A DNA stretch of 64,000 nt from Mucilaginibacter daejeonensis (GTDB lineage: Bacteria; Bacteroidota; Bacteroidia; Sphingobacteriales; Sphingobacteriaceae), in assembly GCF_020783335.1 (NCBI RefSeq), contig NZ_CP086068.1:186001-250000 (forward strand), in the 5' to 3' direction. Made by a program: the position numbers and the translations under genes. Below are positions 27,254 to 37,753 of the stretch, one piece after another. Each line of letters begins with the position of its first letter. The first letter of the stretch is position 1. The notes beneath the pieces were generated by a model, which was given only the letters and a program-made list of their open reading frames with translations, had not been told where the DNA came from and did not search any database.

Positions 27254-30184
27254 ATGAAGAAAGTTTTACTTAATTTTTTCTTAGTTCTGTTAGTGCTGCT
27301 GGGAAGCCAGGCGTATGCACAGAACAGAGTTTCCGGTAAGGTTACCGGAAAAGACGACGGTCAGCCTCTGGTAGGGGTGAGCGTTAAAATCAAGGGTAGT
27401 ACGTTGGGTACTCAAACCGGGGCGGATGGACGATTTGTCTTGAACGCTCCTGCCAATGCTACTATTATATTCTCCTACATCGGGTTCGTTACACAAGAGG
27501 TGGCGGCATCTACGGACATGAATGTAAGCCTAATTGGCGCTTCAGGTCAATTGGCCGATGTGGTAGTAGTAGCTTACGGTGCGCAGAAGAAAGAAGCCAT
27601 CACCGGTTCAGTAGCATCGCTTAGTAGCAAAGACCTTGACAAGCGTACCGTTACCAACATTGCGGCATCATTGCAGGGTTTAGCACCAGGTATTCAAGTT
27701 GCTGCTTCTAATGGCCAGCCGGGTGCAACTCCTACTATTCGTATTCGCGGGTTTGGTTCATTTAGTGCTTCTCAAGCTCCTTTATACGTGTTAGACGGTT
27801 CGGTGTACGATGGAAGTATCGGTGACATTAACCAGAACGATGTAGAAAGTATCTCTGTGCTTAAAGACGCATCTGCTTCGGCGTTATATGGTTCACGCGG
27901 TGCGAACGGCGTAGTGATCATTACCACTAAAAGAGGTAAAGGTGCCAACCCCACCATCAGCGCTAATTTAACTCAGGGTTTTTCTGAAAGAGGCATTCCA
28001 GAGTATGATAGGGTAAACGCTTATCAATACTATCCACTGGTATGGCAAGGTATCAAGAACAACTTGATGTATACAGCATCTCCGACCCTGACAGAAGCTA
28101 ATGCTGCGGCCAGAGCGAGTGCAACAGTTGGAACTAACCTTGTTTATAACCCATTTAATGTGCCAGCTAATCAGGTTGTTGGCTTGGACGGTGCTATCAA
28201 TCCGAATGCATCATTACTGTATGATGATTTTGATTGGTTCAAAGCAATGCAACGCACAGGTAAAAGAACTGATGCTAACCTAAGTGTTTCTGGAAGGACA
28301 GATAAGACCGATTACTTCATTTCGACCGGTTACCTGAAAGATAATAGCCTTACACAGTCTCAATGGTTCGATTATGGAACTTATCCTGGTGCTGTGAACC
28401 GTCCGCAAGGTGCATCTCCAGGTCGTCACGTTCTTTATGAGACCATGTTGAACGAGTATATGACAAGAAGGAACCAGATGAGCGCGAGGACTTACGTTGA
28501 AGTGAAGTTCTTGAAAGATTTCACCTTCACTCCTACCTTTAGTGTAGATCTTCGTAATAATAATGGTTCTACCTTCCAAAATAAGCTGGTAGGTGACGGT
28601 GTTACCCAAGGTGGTTATAAATCACAAAGCAATAACACTATCCGCTCATACACTTTCAACCAGATCCTACGTTACGACAAAACTATCGCAGGTGATCATA
28701 ACATCACAGCTTTGGTAGGTCATGAGAACTATGATTATGATTATCGTACATTCTCAGCGGCCCGTACTACCCAGATCTTAGCCGGAAATACCGAGTTCGC
28801 AAATTTCGCTACTGCTAACAGTTCAAGTGGTCAGGCTGATAAAGATCGTATCGAATCAATATTTTCTCAGGCAACTTACAATTACAAAGAAAAGTATTTT
28901 ATAGATGGATCATTGCGTCGTGACGGTTCATCGAGGTTCGCCCCTAAAGTTCGTTGGGGTACCTTCTTCTCAGTAGGTGGTGGCTGGTCGATCAGTAAAG
29001 AAGATTTCTTAAGAAAAGCTACTTGGATCGATGACCTGAGGCTAAAAGCATCTTACGGCCAAGTGGGTAATAATAAGTTACTTGATGGTGATAATGCTAA
29101 CTATTATGCCGACAGGTCTTTCTATGAGCTTGGATGGAATAACGGTCTTGAGCCAGGAGCGCTGTTAAATTCAGTGGCCAATCCTGATCTGAGATGGGAA
29201 AAACAAAATACCTTCAATGCAGGTGTAAGCTTCTCGTTATTCAACAGAAGGTTGACAGGTGAGGTAGAGTATTTCAAGAAGACAGTTAATGACCTGCTGT
29301 TCAATGTTCCGTTAGCTATATCTGACCCGGTAACTACTATTCCTCGCAACATCGGTTCGATGTACAACAAAGGTATAGAGATCCAACTGGGAGGAGATAT
29401 CGTGCGCAGCAAAAGCTTTAACTGGAACTTGTTGACCAACTGGACCTTCCTGAAAAACAAAGTTACAAGCTTACCAAGTGGTCTTCCTATCATTAGCGGC
29501 ACCAAAAGGAGAGAAGAAGGTTACGACTATTACCAATTCTGGTTAAGGCAGTATGCCGGCGTCGATCCAGCTGATGGTTCAGCACTATACGTACCTGACT
29601 ACTCAACCACTATACTTGCTGCTAACAAGCGTACAGTTAACGGTGTAGAATATGTGACCTCGCAATCGAACGCTCTTTTTGCGCGTTCAGGTTCAGCGAT
29701 CCCTGATCTTAGCGGCTCTTTCACCAATACATTTAGTTATAAGAACCTGTCATTGACCGTTTTGGCCACATACCAAATAGGTGGTAAATATTATGATGGT
29801 CAATATCAAGGTTTGATGAGTGTTGGTAGCTATGGTTCGTCAATGCACATTGACCAGTTGAAGGCTTGGACCCAAACCAATACTACTGCTAGCATCCCTA
29901 GGATCGATTACGGTAAAACAGCTGATATCAACGCAACATCTTCAAGATGGTTGGTAGATGCTTCATTCTTGGCTATACGTAACGTTAACTTGGCGTACAA
30001 CCTGCCAAGGAACTGGCTTCGTAAAGTTGACATCACAGGCGCAAGATTGTTCGTTACCGGTGAAAATCTTCATTTGTTCTCAAAGCGTAAAGGTTTAAAT
30101 CCAACAGAAAGCTTTGATGGTACCAACTCTACTACTTATCCTCAAGCAAGGATGTTAAGTGTTGGATTAAACGTTACTTTATAA
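27254..30184 (+). CDS. SusC/RagA-type TonB-dependent outer-membrane receptor (first pair)
   Basis: A 976-residue receptor. A signal peptide ends near AYAQ, and a carboxypeptidase-regulatory-like domain spans about residues 24-95. VVVVAYG, the plug (LQGLAPGIQV, IRIRGFGSF, LKDASASALYGSRGANGVV) and a long 22-strand barrel ending in an aromatic strand follow. SusC proteins import ligands bound by a partner SusD lipoprotein, using TonB. The SusD gene follows after 24 bases. The ligand is unknown, since no enzymes are linked. Codon use is more A/T-rich than in the second pair. Confidence 0.95.
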   Translation: MKKVLLNFFLVLLVLLGSQAYAQNRVSGKVTGKDDGQPLVGVSVKIKGSTLGTQTGADGRFVLNAPANATIIFSYIGFVTQEVAASTDMNVSLIGASGQLADVVVVAYGAQKKEAITGSVASLSSKDLDKRTVTNIAASLQGLAPGIQVAASNGQPGATPTIRIRGFGSFSASQAPLYVLDGSVYDGSIGDINQNDVESISVLKDASASALYGSRGANGVVIITTKRGKGANPTISANLTQGFSERGIPEYDRVNAYQYYPLVWQGIKNNLMYTASPTLTEANAAARASATVGTNLVYNPFNVPANQVVGLDGAINPNASLLYDDFDWFKAMQRTGKRTDANLSVSGRTDKTDYFISTGYLKDNSLTQSQWFDYGTYPGAVNRPQGASPGRHVLYETMLNEYMTRRNQMSARTYVEVKFLKDFTFTPTFSVDLRNNNGSTFQNKLVGDGVTQGGYKSQSNNTIRSYTFNQILRYDKTIAGDHNITALVGHENYDYDYRTFSAARTTQILAGNTEFANFATANSSSGQADKDRIESIFSQATYNYKEKYFIDGSLRRDGSSRFAPKVRWGTFFSVGGGWSISKEDFLRKATWIDDLRLKASYGQVGNNKLLDGDNANYYADRSFYELGWNNGLEPGALLNSVANPDLRWEKQNTFNAGVSFSLFNRRLTGEVEYFKKTVNDLLFNVPLAISDPVTTIPRNIGSMYNKGIEIQLGGDIVRSKSFNWNLLTNWTFLKNKVTSLPSGLPIISGTKRREEGYDYYQFWLRQYAGVDPADGSALYVPDYSTTILAANKRTVNGVEYVTSQSNALFARSGSAIPDLSGSFTNTFSYKNLSLTVLATYQIGGKYYDGQYQGLMSVGSYGSSMHIDQLKAWTQTNTTASIPRIDYGKTADINATSSRWLVDASFLAIRNVNLAYNLPRNWLRKVDITGARLFVTGENLHLFSKRKGLNPTESFDGTNSTTYPQARMLSVGLNVTL

Positions 30185-30208
30185 TATAGACCATAATATC
30201 CGAGAGAT

Positions 30209-31711
30209 ATGAAAAAGATATTACTTTCAGGTGTACTTGCCGCGGCTGTTTTAGCAGGCCCTGGTTGCAAGAAAGAATACCTGCAGACCAACCCTACTGA
30301 TCGTGTTGACAACGTCGCGATCTTTGCAACGGCAGACAATGCCAATGTTGCGCTTAATGGTATTTACCGATATATGTTCGAGAGAACGACAGCCACTACC
30401 TCCAACGTTCAGGGAAAACCGGGTGTTGCAGGTATATTGTTGGGTATCGACTTTATGGGTGAGGATCTTCATCAGGCCAACGCGACCTGGTTCACGTCTA
30501 CAGGTGAAGGCAACTACGTTGCGTCACGTAATGATAACGCAGGCAGCAATCTTTATTACTATCGTACCTTTTTTAGAATGATCGGTAATGCTAATGCTAT
30601 CATTGACAATATTGATGCGGCCGAGGGAACTGCTGATGCTAAAGCGAGGATAAAAGCTGAGGCATTGACCATTAGAGCGTATTCATACTCTTACCTGGTT
30701 CAATTTTATGGTAACAGGTATGACCCTAATAACAAGCCCAATAATCAATTGGCCGTGCCAATGCCTTTAACAGCAACGGATTCAAAAATGCCGCGTGTAT
30801 CGGTTGAAACTATATACACGCAGATCATAAAAGATCTTGATGCGGCCATCGCTTTGAACGCAGTACCTGCCAATAAAACTCATGCGAGCGTTTGGGTAGC
30901 CAGAGGTTTAAGAGCTCGTGTTGCTTTGACCATGGGCGATTATGCTACCGCTATCACTTTTGCTAAGCAGGTGGTTGATGGTAATCAATTCCCATTAATG
31001 AGCATTGCCGATTACCAAACAGGTTTTAATAACCTCAACCTTAGTGAGTACATGTGGGGTTGCAACCCTACTACTGAGCAAGGTGATACTTTTGGTTCTG
31101 TTTTCGCACAGATCGCTTATAATGCGAACACCACTTATCAGCGTGGTACGCCAAAAATGATTAACTCGGCGTTATACGACAGAATATCATCTACTGACGT
31201 TAGAAAGAAGATGTGGGAGCCTACCCCAACAGCCACTAATTTTCCACTTCCAACAACAGCTTTTACCAGAAGGCCGTACATGAGTCGTAAATTTTCGGTA
31301 AAAACTGTTGGTGATCCATCGCTGGGCGATTACCCATGGATGCGGAGCGCCGAAATGCATTTGATCTTGGCCGAAGCTTATGCAAGAAGTGGTCAAACAG
31401 CATTAGCGCAAGCGGCATTATTCGCGCTTGTATCTAAACGAGACCTTAGCGCAACCATCAGTACTAAAATAGGTACTGCGTTGATTGACGAGATCATGGA
31501 TAATCGTAGAGTTGAGCTCTGGGGCGAAGGATTCCGTTATTTGGATCTTAAGCGTTTAAATCTTCCGCTTAATCGTACTGCAGTGCCAAACTATGTATCT
31601 GCATCTGTAAATGACGTAATGCAAATTCCTGCCGGAGATCCAAGATTTTTATTCCTGATCCCACGTGATGAGATCAACGCGAACCCTAATCTAGGTCCGC
31701 AAAACCCATAA
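30209..31711 (+). CDS. SusD/RagB-type nutrient-binding lipoprotein (first pair)
   Basis: A 500-residue lipoprotein with lipobox LAGPGC, so Cys20 is the likely lipidated residue. The SusD fold follows, with TPR-like helices (AKARIKAEALTIRAYSYSYLVQFYGNRYDP) and the conserved C-terminal segment IMDNRRVELWGEGFRYLDLKRL. It caps the SusC barrel and binds the ligand on the cell surface. It is co-transcribed with the preceding susC, and a strong terminator follows its stop. Confidence 0.95.
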   Translation: MKKILLSGVLAAAVLAGPGCKKEYLQTNPTDRVDNVAIFATADNANVALNGIYRYMFERTTATTSNVQGKPGVAGILLGIDFMGEDLHQANATWFTSTGEGNYVASRNDNAGSNLYYYRTFFRMIGNANAIIDNIDAAEGTADAKARIKAEALTIRAYSYSYLVQFYGNRYDPNNKPNNQLAVPMPLTATDSKMPRVSVETIYTQIIKDLDAAIALNAVPANKTHASVWVARGLRARVALTMGDYATAITFAKQVVDGNQFPLMSIADYQTGFNNLNLSEYMWGCNPTTEQGDTFGSVFAQIAYNANTTYQRGTPKMINSALYDRISSTDVRKKMWEPTPTATNFPLPTTAFTRRPYMSRKFSVKTVGDPSLGDYPWMRSAEMHLILAEAYARSGQTALAQAALFALVSKRDLSATISTKIGTALIDEIMDNRRVELWGEGFRYLDLKRLNLPLNRTAVPNYVSASVNDVMQIPAGDPRFLFLIPRDEINANPNLGPQNP

Positions 31712-31734
31712 TAGGTTTAAAACTCAGTGTAATT

Positions 31735-31766
31735 AAAAAAGCCACCTCAAAAAGGTGGCTTTTTTT
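31735..31766 (+). terminator. Intrinsic terminator after the first susCD pair
   Basis: A stem AAAGCCACCT / AGGTGGCTTT followed by T7, so the two susCD pairs are separate transcription units. The remaining gap to 32073 is AT-rich, with no gene and no confident promoter. Confidence 0.9.
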
Positions 31767-32073
31767 AGTTTGTTTGTGTTTAAGCCAAGTCATATTGTAA
31801 CGAGCCAAATAAAATTTGGCAATTTCACTCAAAATGTTGGCGTATTAAGCATGTTGCGCTTTAAAAAAGTAGCAAAAAGTAGTTACAAAGCTTATAAAAA
31901 GCTCAAAAAATAGCGCTAATTATGGTAATCGCTCCACAAATATGTAATAGTAGACTGATTTTTATTTGATTTATAATTAAAATAGCGAATAACTGAAAAA
32001 AATACAGTTGATAGTTTGCAGAATTAAAAACTTTTAAAGTAAATTGTAACCGGATTAACTAAACTATTAACAA

Positions 32074-35000
32074 ATGAAAAAAATTCTACAAAGTTTTTTG
32101 TGGGTTTTGCTGTTCATAGGTACGCAAGCCTATGCGCAAACCCGTACGGTTACAGGTACGGTGGTAGGGAAGGGTGACGGTATCCCTTTACCCGGAGTAA
32201 GTGTAACGGTACAAGGTACACGCACCGGTACCCAAACCGGCCCCGACGGTACCTTCTCACTTAAAATGGAGGCCGGTCAATCACTGGTATTTACTTACAT
32301 CGGCTTTACCTCTCAAACAGTAAAGCCTACTGGTGACAGGATCACCGTTCAGTTAGATGGCTCTAACAGTTCCCTTAACGAAGTAGTGGTAGTAGGTTAT
32401 GGTACACAATTGCGCCGTGAAGCACCAGGTAATATTGCATCTATAAAAGGTGGTGATATCGCACAGCAACCGGTACAGAACTTCCAACAAGCATTGGGCG
32501 GTCGTACTGCCGGTTTACAGGTAACGGTACCTTCAGGCTTGTTGAACTCTACCCCGGTGATCCGTCTACGTGGTGTGAACTCGATCGCATTGAGCTCTCA
32601 ACCTTTATTCGTTATCGATGGTGTGCCTTCATTTGAGAATAACCAGAACGGTGGTACTGCCGCAGCGGCGAGCCCGCTGGGTAACATCAACCCTGAAGAT
32701 ATCGAAAGCATCGACGTGGCAAAAGACGCTGCTGCAGGTGCGATCTACGGTAGCCGCGCGGCCAACGGTGTGATCTTCGTGACCACCAAAAAAGGTAAAA
32801 AAGGCAAACCGGTAGTTACTTTAGATAACTATATTGGTTTCACTAAAGCTTATAACCTGCCAACGCTGTTGAACGCAAGCGAATTCACCGCTATCAAAAA
32901 TGAAGCTTTGGTGAACGCCAACCTGTACAATGCATCTACTACTTACTTTGCTACACAGATCGGCCCTGATGGCCAGCCAGTGAACACTAACTGGTATGAT
33001 CGGATCTACCGCACCGGTAAAACCTATAACAGCACATTAAGTGTATCAGGTGGTAATGATAACACGAACTACTATACCTCGGCCAACTTTACCAAGCAAG
33101 ATGGTATCCTGATCAAGAACTCGTTCGAGAGAAAGAACATTTTGGCTAACGTTGACCACAAGATCAATCGCTACATCAGTATAGGTTCCAAATTACAATA
33201 CACCAATCAGATCAATAAAGCGGCTACGGGCTCTGGCTCTCAGGACGACGCTTTCAGCATCACCGGTCTGGGTCGTATAGGTATCGTATTGTCACCTAAC
33301 GTTTCGCCTTACAACAACGATGGTAGCTACAACCTGAGTGGTAACACACTGGGTATTCAGGCTAACCGTGGTGTTTCGTTCTCTTATTATAATATCCAAC
33401 CGATCATTGATCTTAACCGCTCTAACAACGAGCTTAACCAGATCAGCAGCACCAACTACTTCCAGGTAAAACCTGTATCATGGTTAACTTTGAAGACCAA
33501 CTTAGGTGTCGACGTTTTGTTAAGAAATACCGACAGTTTCCAAAACCCTATACAGGGCGACGGTGTGGCCAACAATGGCGTTGCTTCAGCTACCAACTCT
33601 ACCCAAAAACGTTTCGTTTGGACCAACACTGCCCAGGCTTACAAGACATTTGGCAAGCATAGCCTTGATCTGTTGTTAGGTAACGAGCAAGATCGCCGTA
33701 CCACCAGGGGTTACGGTATACAGCGTACCGGCATCTCTGATGCGGGCTTTAACGTGATCCAAGCAGGATACGCTAACAACGCGCCAAGTGGTAACGCTTA
33801 CTCAGATTTTTACCTCGTATCTTTCTTCGGTCGTTTTAATTACGATTTTGATAAGAAATACGCGATCAGTGCCACTGTGCGTCGTGATGATTACTCTGTA
33901 TTTGGTGCTAACAACAAAGCTGGTTATTTCCCTGGCTTCTCAGCAAGCTATGATATCTCTCGTGAAGATTTCTGGAAAGGCATCGGCGCCACCAGTGTGT
34001 TCAGCAGCTTCAAATTACGTGGTAGCTATGGTAAAGTAGGTAACGCCTCTAACTTTGGCGCGTACGATTCATATGGCTTGTTCGCTAATGGTCTGTATAA
34101 CGGTGCAGCCACATTACAGTTCAACCAGACCGGTAACGCTGACCTAAGATGGGAGAAGATCTACAAAACCGATATCGGTGCCACCTTTGGTTTCCTTGAT
34201 GATAAGATCACCGCTGAGGTCAACTATTACAAAAGTGACATCAAAGACCTGATCTTTAACGTGCCTACAATACCATCGGCCGGTTTGCCAAGTAGCCCTG
34301 CTGTGAACATTGGCTCGATGTACAATCGTGGTCTTGAAGTGACCTTGAGCGCAAGAGGTATCCAAACTAAAGATTTCAGCTGGACCCCATCATTCAATAT
34401 CACCTTCAACCAAAACAAGCTGACCTATATCGTTCCAAGCGTGACCAAGTTGACCAACTCTACCTCGGGAACTGAGGTTACTAATATCAACGAAGTGGGT
34501 CATTCAGTTGGTAGCTTATACATTGTGCGTACAGCGGGTATCGATCCGGCCACAGGTCGTCGTATATTTGTGAACGGCGCTGGTCGTCAGGTTTATTATT
34601 ACCCAAGCCCAGTACCTTCAGGCCGTTTCCAATGGGAGTATGCCGATGGTACCCAAGCACCGGCCATGTCGCAGGCAGCCGATGCTGTTAACTACCGTTC
34701 TACCATGCCTAAAGGTTACGGTGGTTTCTCCAACACCTTTACTTACAAAGGCTTTGACCTGAATGTGTTGGTGACCTTCCAGTACGGTTCATCGATCTAC
34801 TACGGTACCCGTGCAGGTTTGCATGATCAGCGTTTTTGGAACAATGAGAACGACATCCTGACCGGCCGTTGGACAACTCCAGGCCAAACAGGGGCACAAT
34901 TCGCTAAAGTGGTTTACAACGATAACGTATCTAACGGTTCATCATTACCATTGGACATCAACGTGTTCAGCGGCGACTTTATCAAGATCAAAAGCGCTAA

Positions 35001-35217
35001 CCTGGGTTATAACTTCCCTAAAAGCGTAAGCTCTAAATTAGGTTTATCTAACCTGCGTTTGTATGTTAACGCCTATAACCTGGTGACATTCACCAAATAC
35101 CCAGGTCCTGATCCGGAGATATCATCTAACGGTACTGCTAACAGCACGCAAGGTATAGACCGTAACCAGCCAGGTTTGCAAAGAACGCTAACTGCCGGTT
35201 TCAATGTTAAATTCTAA
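32074..35217 (+). CDS. SusC/RagA-type TonB-dependent outer-membrane receptor (second pair)
   Basis: A 1047-residue receptor with signal peptide (to AYAQ) and a carboxypeptidase-regulatory-like domain at about 25-95. The link motif VVVVGYG, the plug (LGGRTAGLQV, IRLRGVNSI, AKDAAAGAIYGSRAANGVIF) and a full barrel follow. It ends in GFNVKF, an aromatic-terminated strand. It is a paralogue of the receptor at 27254, but the barrels differ enough to suggest another ligand. Its susD follows after 13 bases. Confidence 0.95.
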   Translation: MKKILQSFLWVLLFIGTQAYAQTRTVTGTVVGKGDGIPLPGVSVTVQGTRTGTQTGPDGTFSLKMEAGQSLVFTYIGFTSQTVKPTGDRITVQLDGSNSSLNEVVVVGYGTQLRREAPGNIASIKGGDIAQQPVQNFQQALGGRTAGLQVTVPSGLLNSTPVIRLRGVNSIALSSQPLFVIDGVPSFENNQNGGTAAAASPLGNINPEDIESIDVAKDAAAGAIYGSRAANGVIFVTTKKGKKGKPVVTLDNYIGFTKAYNLPTLLNASEFTAIKNEALVNANLYNASTTYFATQIGPDGQPVNTNWYDRIYRTGKTYNSTLSVSGGNDNTNYYTSANFTKQDGILIKNSFERKNILANVDHKINRYISIGSKLQYTNQINKAATGSGSQDDAFSITGLGRIGIVLSPNVSPYNNDGSYNLSGNTLGIQANRGVSFSYYNIQPIIDLNRSNNELNQISSTNYFQVKPVSWLTLKTNLGVDVLLRNTDSFQNPIQGDGVANNGVASATNSTQKRFVWTNTAQAYKTFGKHSLDLLLGNEQDRRTTRGYGIQRTGISDAGFNVIQAGYANNAPSGNAYSDFYLVSFFGRFNYDFDKKYAISATVRRDDYSVFGANNKAGYFPGFSASYDISREDFWKGIGATSVFSSFKLRGSYGKVGNASNFGAYDSYGLFANGLYNGAATLQFNQTGNADLRWEKIYKTDIGATFGFLDDKITAEVNYYKSDIKDLIFNVPTIPSAGLPSSPAVNIGSMYNRGLEVTLSARGIQTKDFSWTPSFNITFNQNKLTYIVPSVTKLTNSTSGTEVTNINEVGHSVGSLYIVRTAGIDPATGRRIFVNGAGRQVYYYPSPVPSGRFQWEYADGTQAPAMSQAADAVNYRSTMPKGYGGFSNTFTYKGFDLNVLVTFQYGSSIYYGTRAGLHDQRFWNNENDILTGRWTTPGQTGAQFAKVVYNDNVSNGSSLPLDINVFSGDFIKIKSANLGYNFPKSVSSKLGLSNLRLYVNAYNLVTFTKYPGPDPEISSNGTANSTQGIDRNQPGLQRTLTAGFNVKF

Positions 35218-35230
35218 TTAGCTATTTAAG

Positions 35231-36757
35231 ATGAAAAAGAAATTACTGACCATCATAATGGGTGTTGCGGTTACCCTGAACTACTCGTGCCGCAAAAACC
35301 TCCTGACCCCTGTGAACCAAACACAGGTGGCTGACCAGAACGGACAGCCGTTCTCTACCGCTGCGCGTATCCAAAGCCAGGTATTAGCCTTATACGCCAA
35401 TGCTCGTAACGGACAATACCTTGGCGGCCGTTTTCAGGTATACAATGACGTAAAAGCTGATAACTATATCAATACCTCGGGTAACCAGATCACTGCATCA
35501 AACACCTGGGCTGCTAACGTGAACACTACGAGTACGGAGGTGCAAAATCTTTGGGCACAGGCTTACTTTGATATCAATCTTTGTAACGTGTTCATCGATG
35601 GTATGGCCACCTACAATGGTGCTACTACCGTGGGTGCAGCAACTGCCGCTAACTACATTGCTGAAGCTAAATTTTTACGTGCGGTGGCATATTACAGCTT
35701 ACTGCAGCTTTATGCCCGCCCTTATGTTGATGGTAATGGTAGCAAACCAGGCGTTCCGTTGCGTTTAAAAGGATTGACCACTTATTCGGATCAGTCACTC
35801 GCTAAAAGTACTGTTGCCGAAGTTTACGCACAGATCTTAAAAGACCTGAACGAGGCTGAGGCTGGCTTACCGCTTAACTACAGCAGCGTGGCTACCACCA
35901 ACGTGGTTAATAATGTGATCAGAGCGCATCGCAATACCGCGATTGCCTACAAGACCAGGGTGTATTTGACCATGGGCCAGTATGCCAACGTGATCACCGA
36001 GGCCAACAAGATCGTAGGTGCTACTAATTTCAGCGCAGCAGGTGGTTCACTTGCGGCAAGCGGATCAGCAGGTGTGAACTTTGCGTTACAGCCAAGTGTG
36101 TTAAGCGTGTTCAGAACGCCTTACCTGACCTTCGAATCGGTGTTCTCGGTGCCTTTCGTAGTATCTACCGAGCAGCCAGGTACACAAACCGCTTTAGCAT
36201 CTTTTTGGTATGCTAGCGCCAGCACCCCAGGCAACGCTGACTTTTATTTGAATCCTAACGGCGTATTAGCCGATGCTAACTGGAAAACGACCGATGACCG
36301 TCGTGTGAACTTTGTGTTCACTCCAACCACCGGTACATTTGCGGGTAAGCCATTCCTGAGCAAGTTCAATGCCGTAGGTACCTTCCTGGATTATGCACCA
36401 GTAATGCGTTATGCTGAGGTGTTACTGAATCTGGCCGAGGCCCGCGCCCGTTTGAACGGTTTAGATCCACAGGCTATCGATCTGTTGAACGCGATCCGTC
36501 AACGTTCAGACAAGACCACTTTGTTCACAGCGGCAACCTTGGGTAGCGGCGCTAACCTGGTGAGCACTATCCTGCAAGAGCGTAATATCGAGTTCCTGGG
36601 TGAAGGTTTGCGCAATATCGATTTCATGCGTACACTGGGCACCATTCCGGGCAAACAGAACATCGCGGCCGTGCCACCAAGCAGCCCGCAATACATCTGG
36701 CCAATATCTAACGACGAATTATTATACAACACGCTGATCGGTGGATCTAATAATTGA
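35231..36757 (+). CDS. SusD/RagB-type nutrient-binding lipoprotein (second pair)
   Basis: A 508-residue lipoprotein. The N-terminus MKKKLLTIIMGVAVTLNYSC places a lipobox cysteine at residue 20. SusD features include the helical ANYIAEAKFLRAVAYYSLLQ and the C-terminal ILQERNIEFLGEGLRNIDFMR. It works with the preceding SusC at the outer membrane. No glycosidase, peptidase or sulfatase follows, so the substrate class is open. Confidence 0.95.
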   Translation: MKKKLLTIIMGVAVTLNYSCRKNLLTPVNQTQVADQNGQPFSTAARIQSQVLALYANARNGQYLGGRFQVYNDVKADNYINTSGNQITASNTWAANVNTTSTEVQNLWAQAYFDINLCNVFIDGMATYNGATTVGAATAANYIAEAKFLRAVAYYSLLQLYARPYVDGNGSKPGVPLRLKGLTTYSDQSLAKSTVAEVYAQILKDLNEAEAGLPLNYSSVATTNVVNNVIRAHRNTAIAYKTRVYLTMGQYANVITEANKIVGATNFSAAGGSLAASGSAGVNFALQPSVLSVFRTPYLTFESVFSVPFVVSTEQPGTQTALASFWYASASTPGNADFYLNPNGVLADANWKTTDDRRVNFVFTPTTGTFAGKPFLSKFNAVGTFLDYAPVMRYAEVLLNLAEARARLNGLDPQAIDLLNAIRQRSDKTTLFTAATLGSGANLVSTILQERNIEFLGEGLRNIDFMRTLGTIPGKQNIAAVPPSSPQYIWPISNDELLYNTLIGGSNN

Positions 36758-36780
36758 TAATTAGTTAATGTTAATAAGTG

Positions 36781-36814
36781 AGGTCGGTAGCTTTAGGGCT
36801 ACCGGCCTTTTTTA
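36781..36814 (+). terminator. Intrinsic terminator after the second susCD pair
   Basis: A stem GGTCGGTAGC / GCTACCGGCC with a short TTTAGG loop and a T6 run. It also touches the end of the convergent LD-carboxypeptidase gene. Confidence 0.85.
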
Positions 36815-37714
36815 TTGTTGTGGGCGGAGGGTAGTGCCAACTTGAGACACCTCAAAGGTGTATGGCTGGCCGATGAGCAAAGCGCAGTTGTTGGTCACGT
36901 GCCCGGCAGGAAAGTCGAAGCACACCGGGTATGGGTATTTGTCAACGATCGCCTTGATGATCTCGTAAGCTGTCTGCCCGAATGGAATGTCATTATCTTT
37001 CAGATCGGTGAAGCCACCAACGATCAGTCCGGCAAGATTCTTCAGTTTGCCCGCTCTATCGAGCGTGTACATTAGGCGGTCGATGTTGTAGAGATATTCG
37101 CCAACATCCTCAATAAATAGGATCTTATCATCATAGTCAACATCCGACACTGAGCCTAACATGGATACCAGAATGGCCAGGTTGCCACCGGTGAGTACTC
37201 CGGCTGTATTGCCGGTGCGATCAAGTGGGTGGGCGGGTATCTCATAGTGTGATTCCTCACCGAATAGGGCTTTTCTTAAGGTTTCGACAGAAGTGCCAGT
37301 AGCGTCGGGTATATTGATCGGCATTTGCCCGTGCAGAGTCACCACGTCAAAGTTATGCTGGATGTGGGAGTGAAGCACCGTGATATCGCTGAAGCCAATG
37401 ATCCATTTGGGGTTGCTGCGCAAACGATCAAAGTTCACCTTATCGATCATGCGCACCGTGCCATAGCCCCCACGTGCGGCAAATATGGCCTTGATGCTGT
37501 CGTCATCAATAAAGCGTTGCATATCCTGGGCTCGCTGCTCATCGGTGCCCGCAAATTGGTGATGTGATGCCGTTACCGTATCGCCCAATACTACTTCCAA
37601 CCCCCACGAGCCAAGCAAGGCCACGGCATCGTCCATTGGTTGCGGCAGCTTTTTAGCCGGACAAACGATCGCCACGCGGTCGCCTTTTTTAAGATAGGGA
37701 GGAGTAATGCTCAT
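36812..37714 (-). CDS. S66-family LD-carboxypeptidase
   Basis: A 300-residue enzyme of the MccF/LdcA family that cleaves L,D peptide bonds in peptidoglycan recycling or in microcin-like peptides. It starts PPYLKKGDRVAIVCPA. ARGGYGTVRMID and the nucleophile-Ser segment WIIGFSDITVLHSHI are present, and the later acidic FIEDVGEYLYNIDR and the C-terminal GHVTNN (catalytic His) are seen. The open frame runs further upstream across the metG start. ATG 37714 is chosen because it matches the family N-terminus. It is divergent from metG, 39 bases apart. Confidence 0.93.
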   Translation of the reverse strand: MSITPPYLKKGDRVAIVCPAKKLPQPMDDAVALLGSWGLEVVLGDTVTASHHQFAGTDEQRAQDMQRFIDDDSIKAIFAARGGYGTVRMIDKVNFDRLRSNPKWIIGFSDITVLHSHIQHNFDVVTLHGQMPINIPDATGTSVETLRKALFGEESHYEIPAHPLDRTGNTAGVLTGGNLAILVSMLGSVSDVDYDDKILFIEDVGEYLYNIDRLMYTLDRAGKLKNLAGLIVGGFTDLKDNDIPFGQTAYEIIKAIVDKYPYPVCFDFPAGHVTNNCALLIGQPYTFEVSQVGTTLRPQQ

Positions 37715-37719
37715 AATGT

Positions 37720-37727
37720 TATCTTTG
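37720..37727 (+). promoter_or_regulatory. Bacteroidetes -7 element for metG
   Basis: TATCTTTG lies in the 39-base divergent gap and predicts a leader of about 20 bases to the TTG start at 37754. Confidence 0.5.
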
Positions 37728-37753
37728 CAAAATAAAGAAACCGGATCAACATT

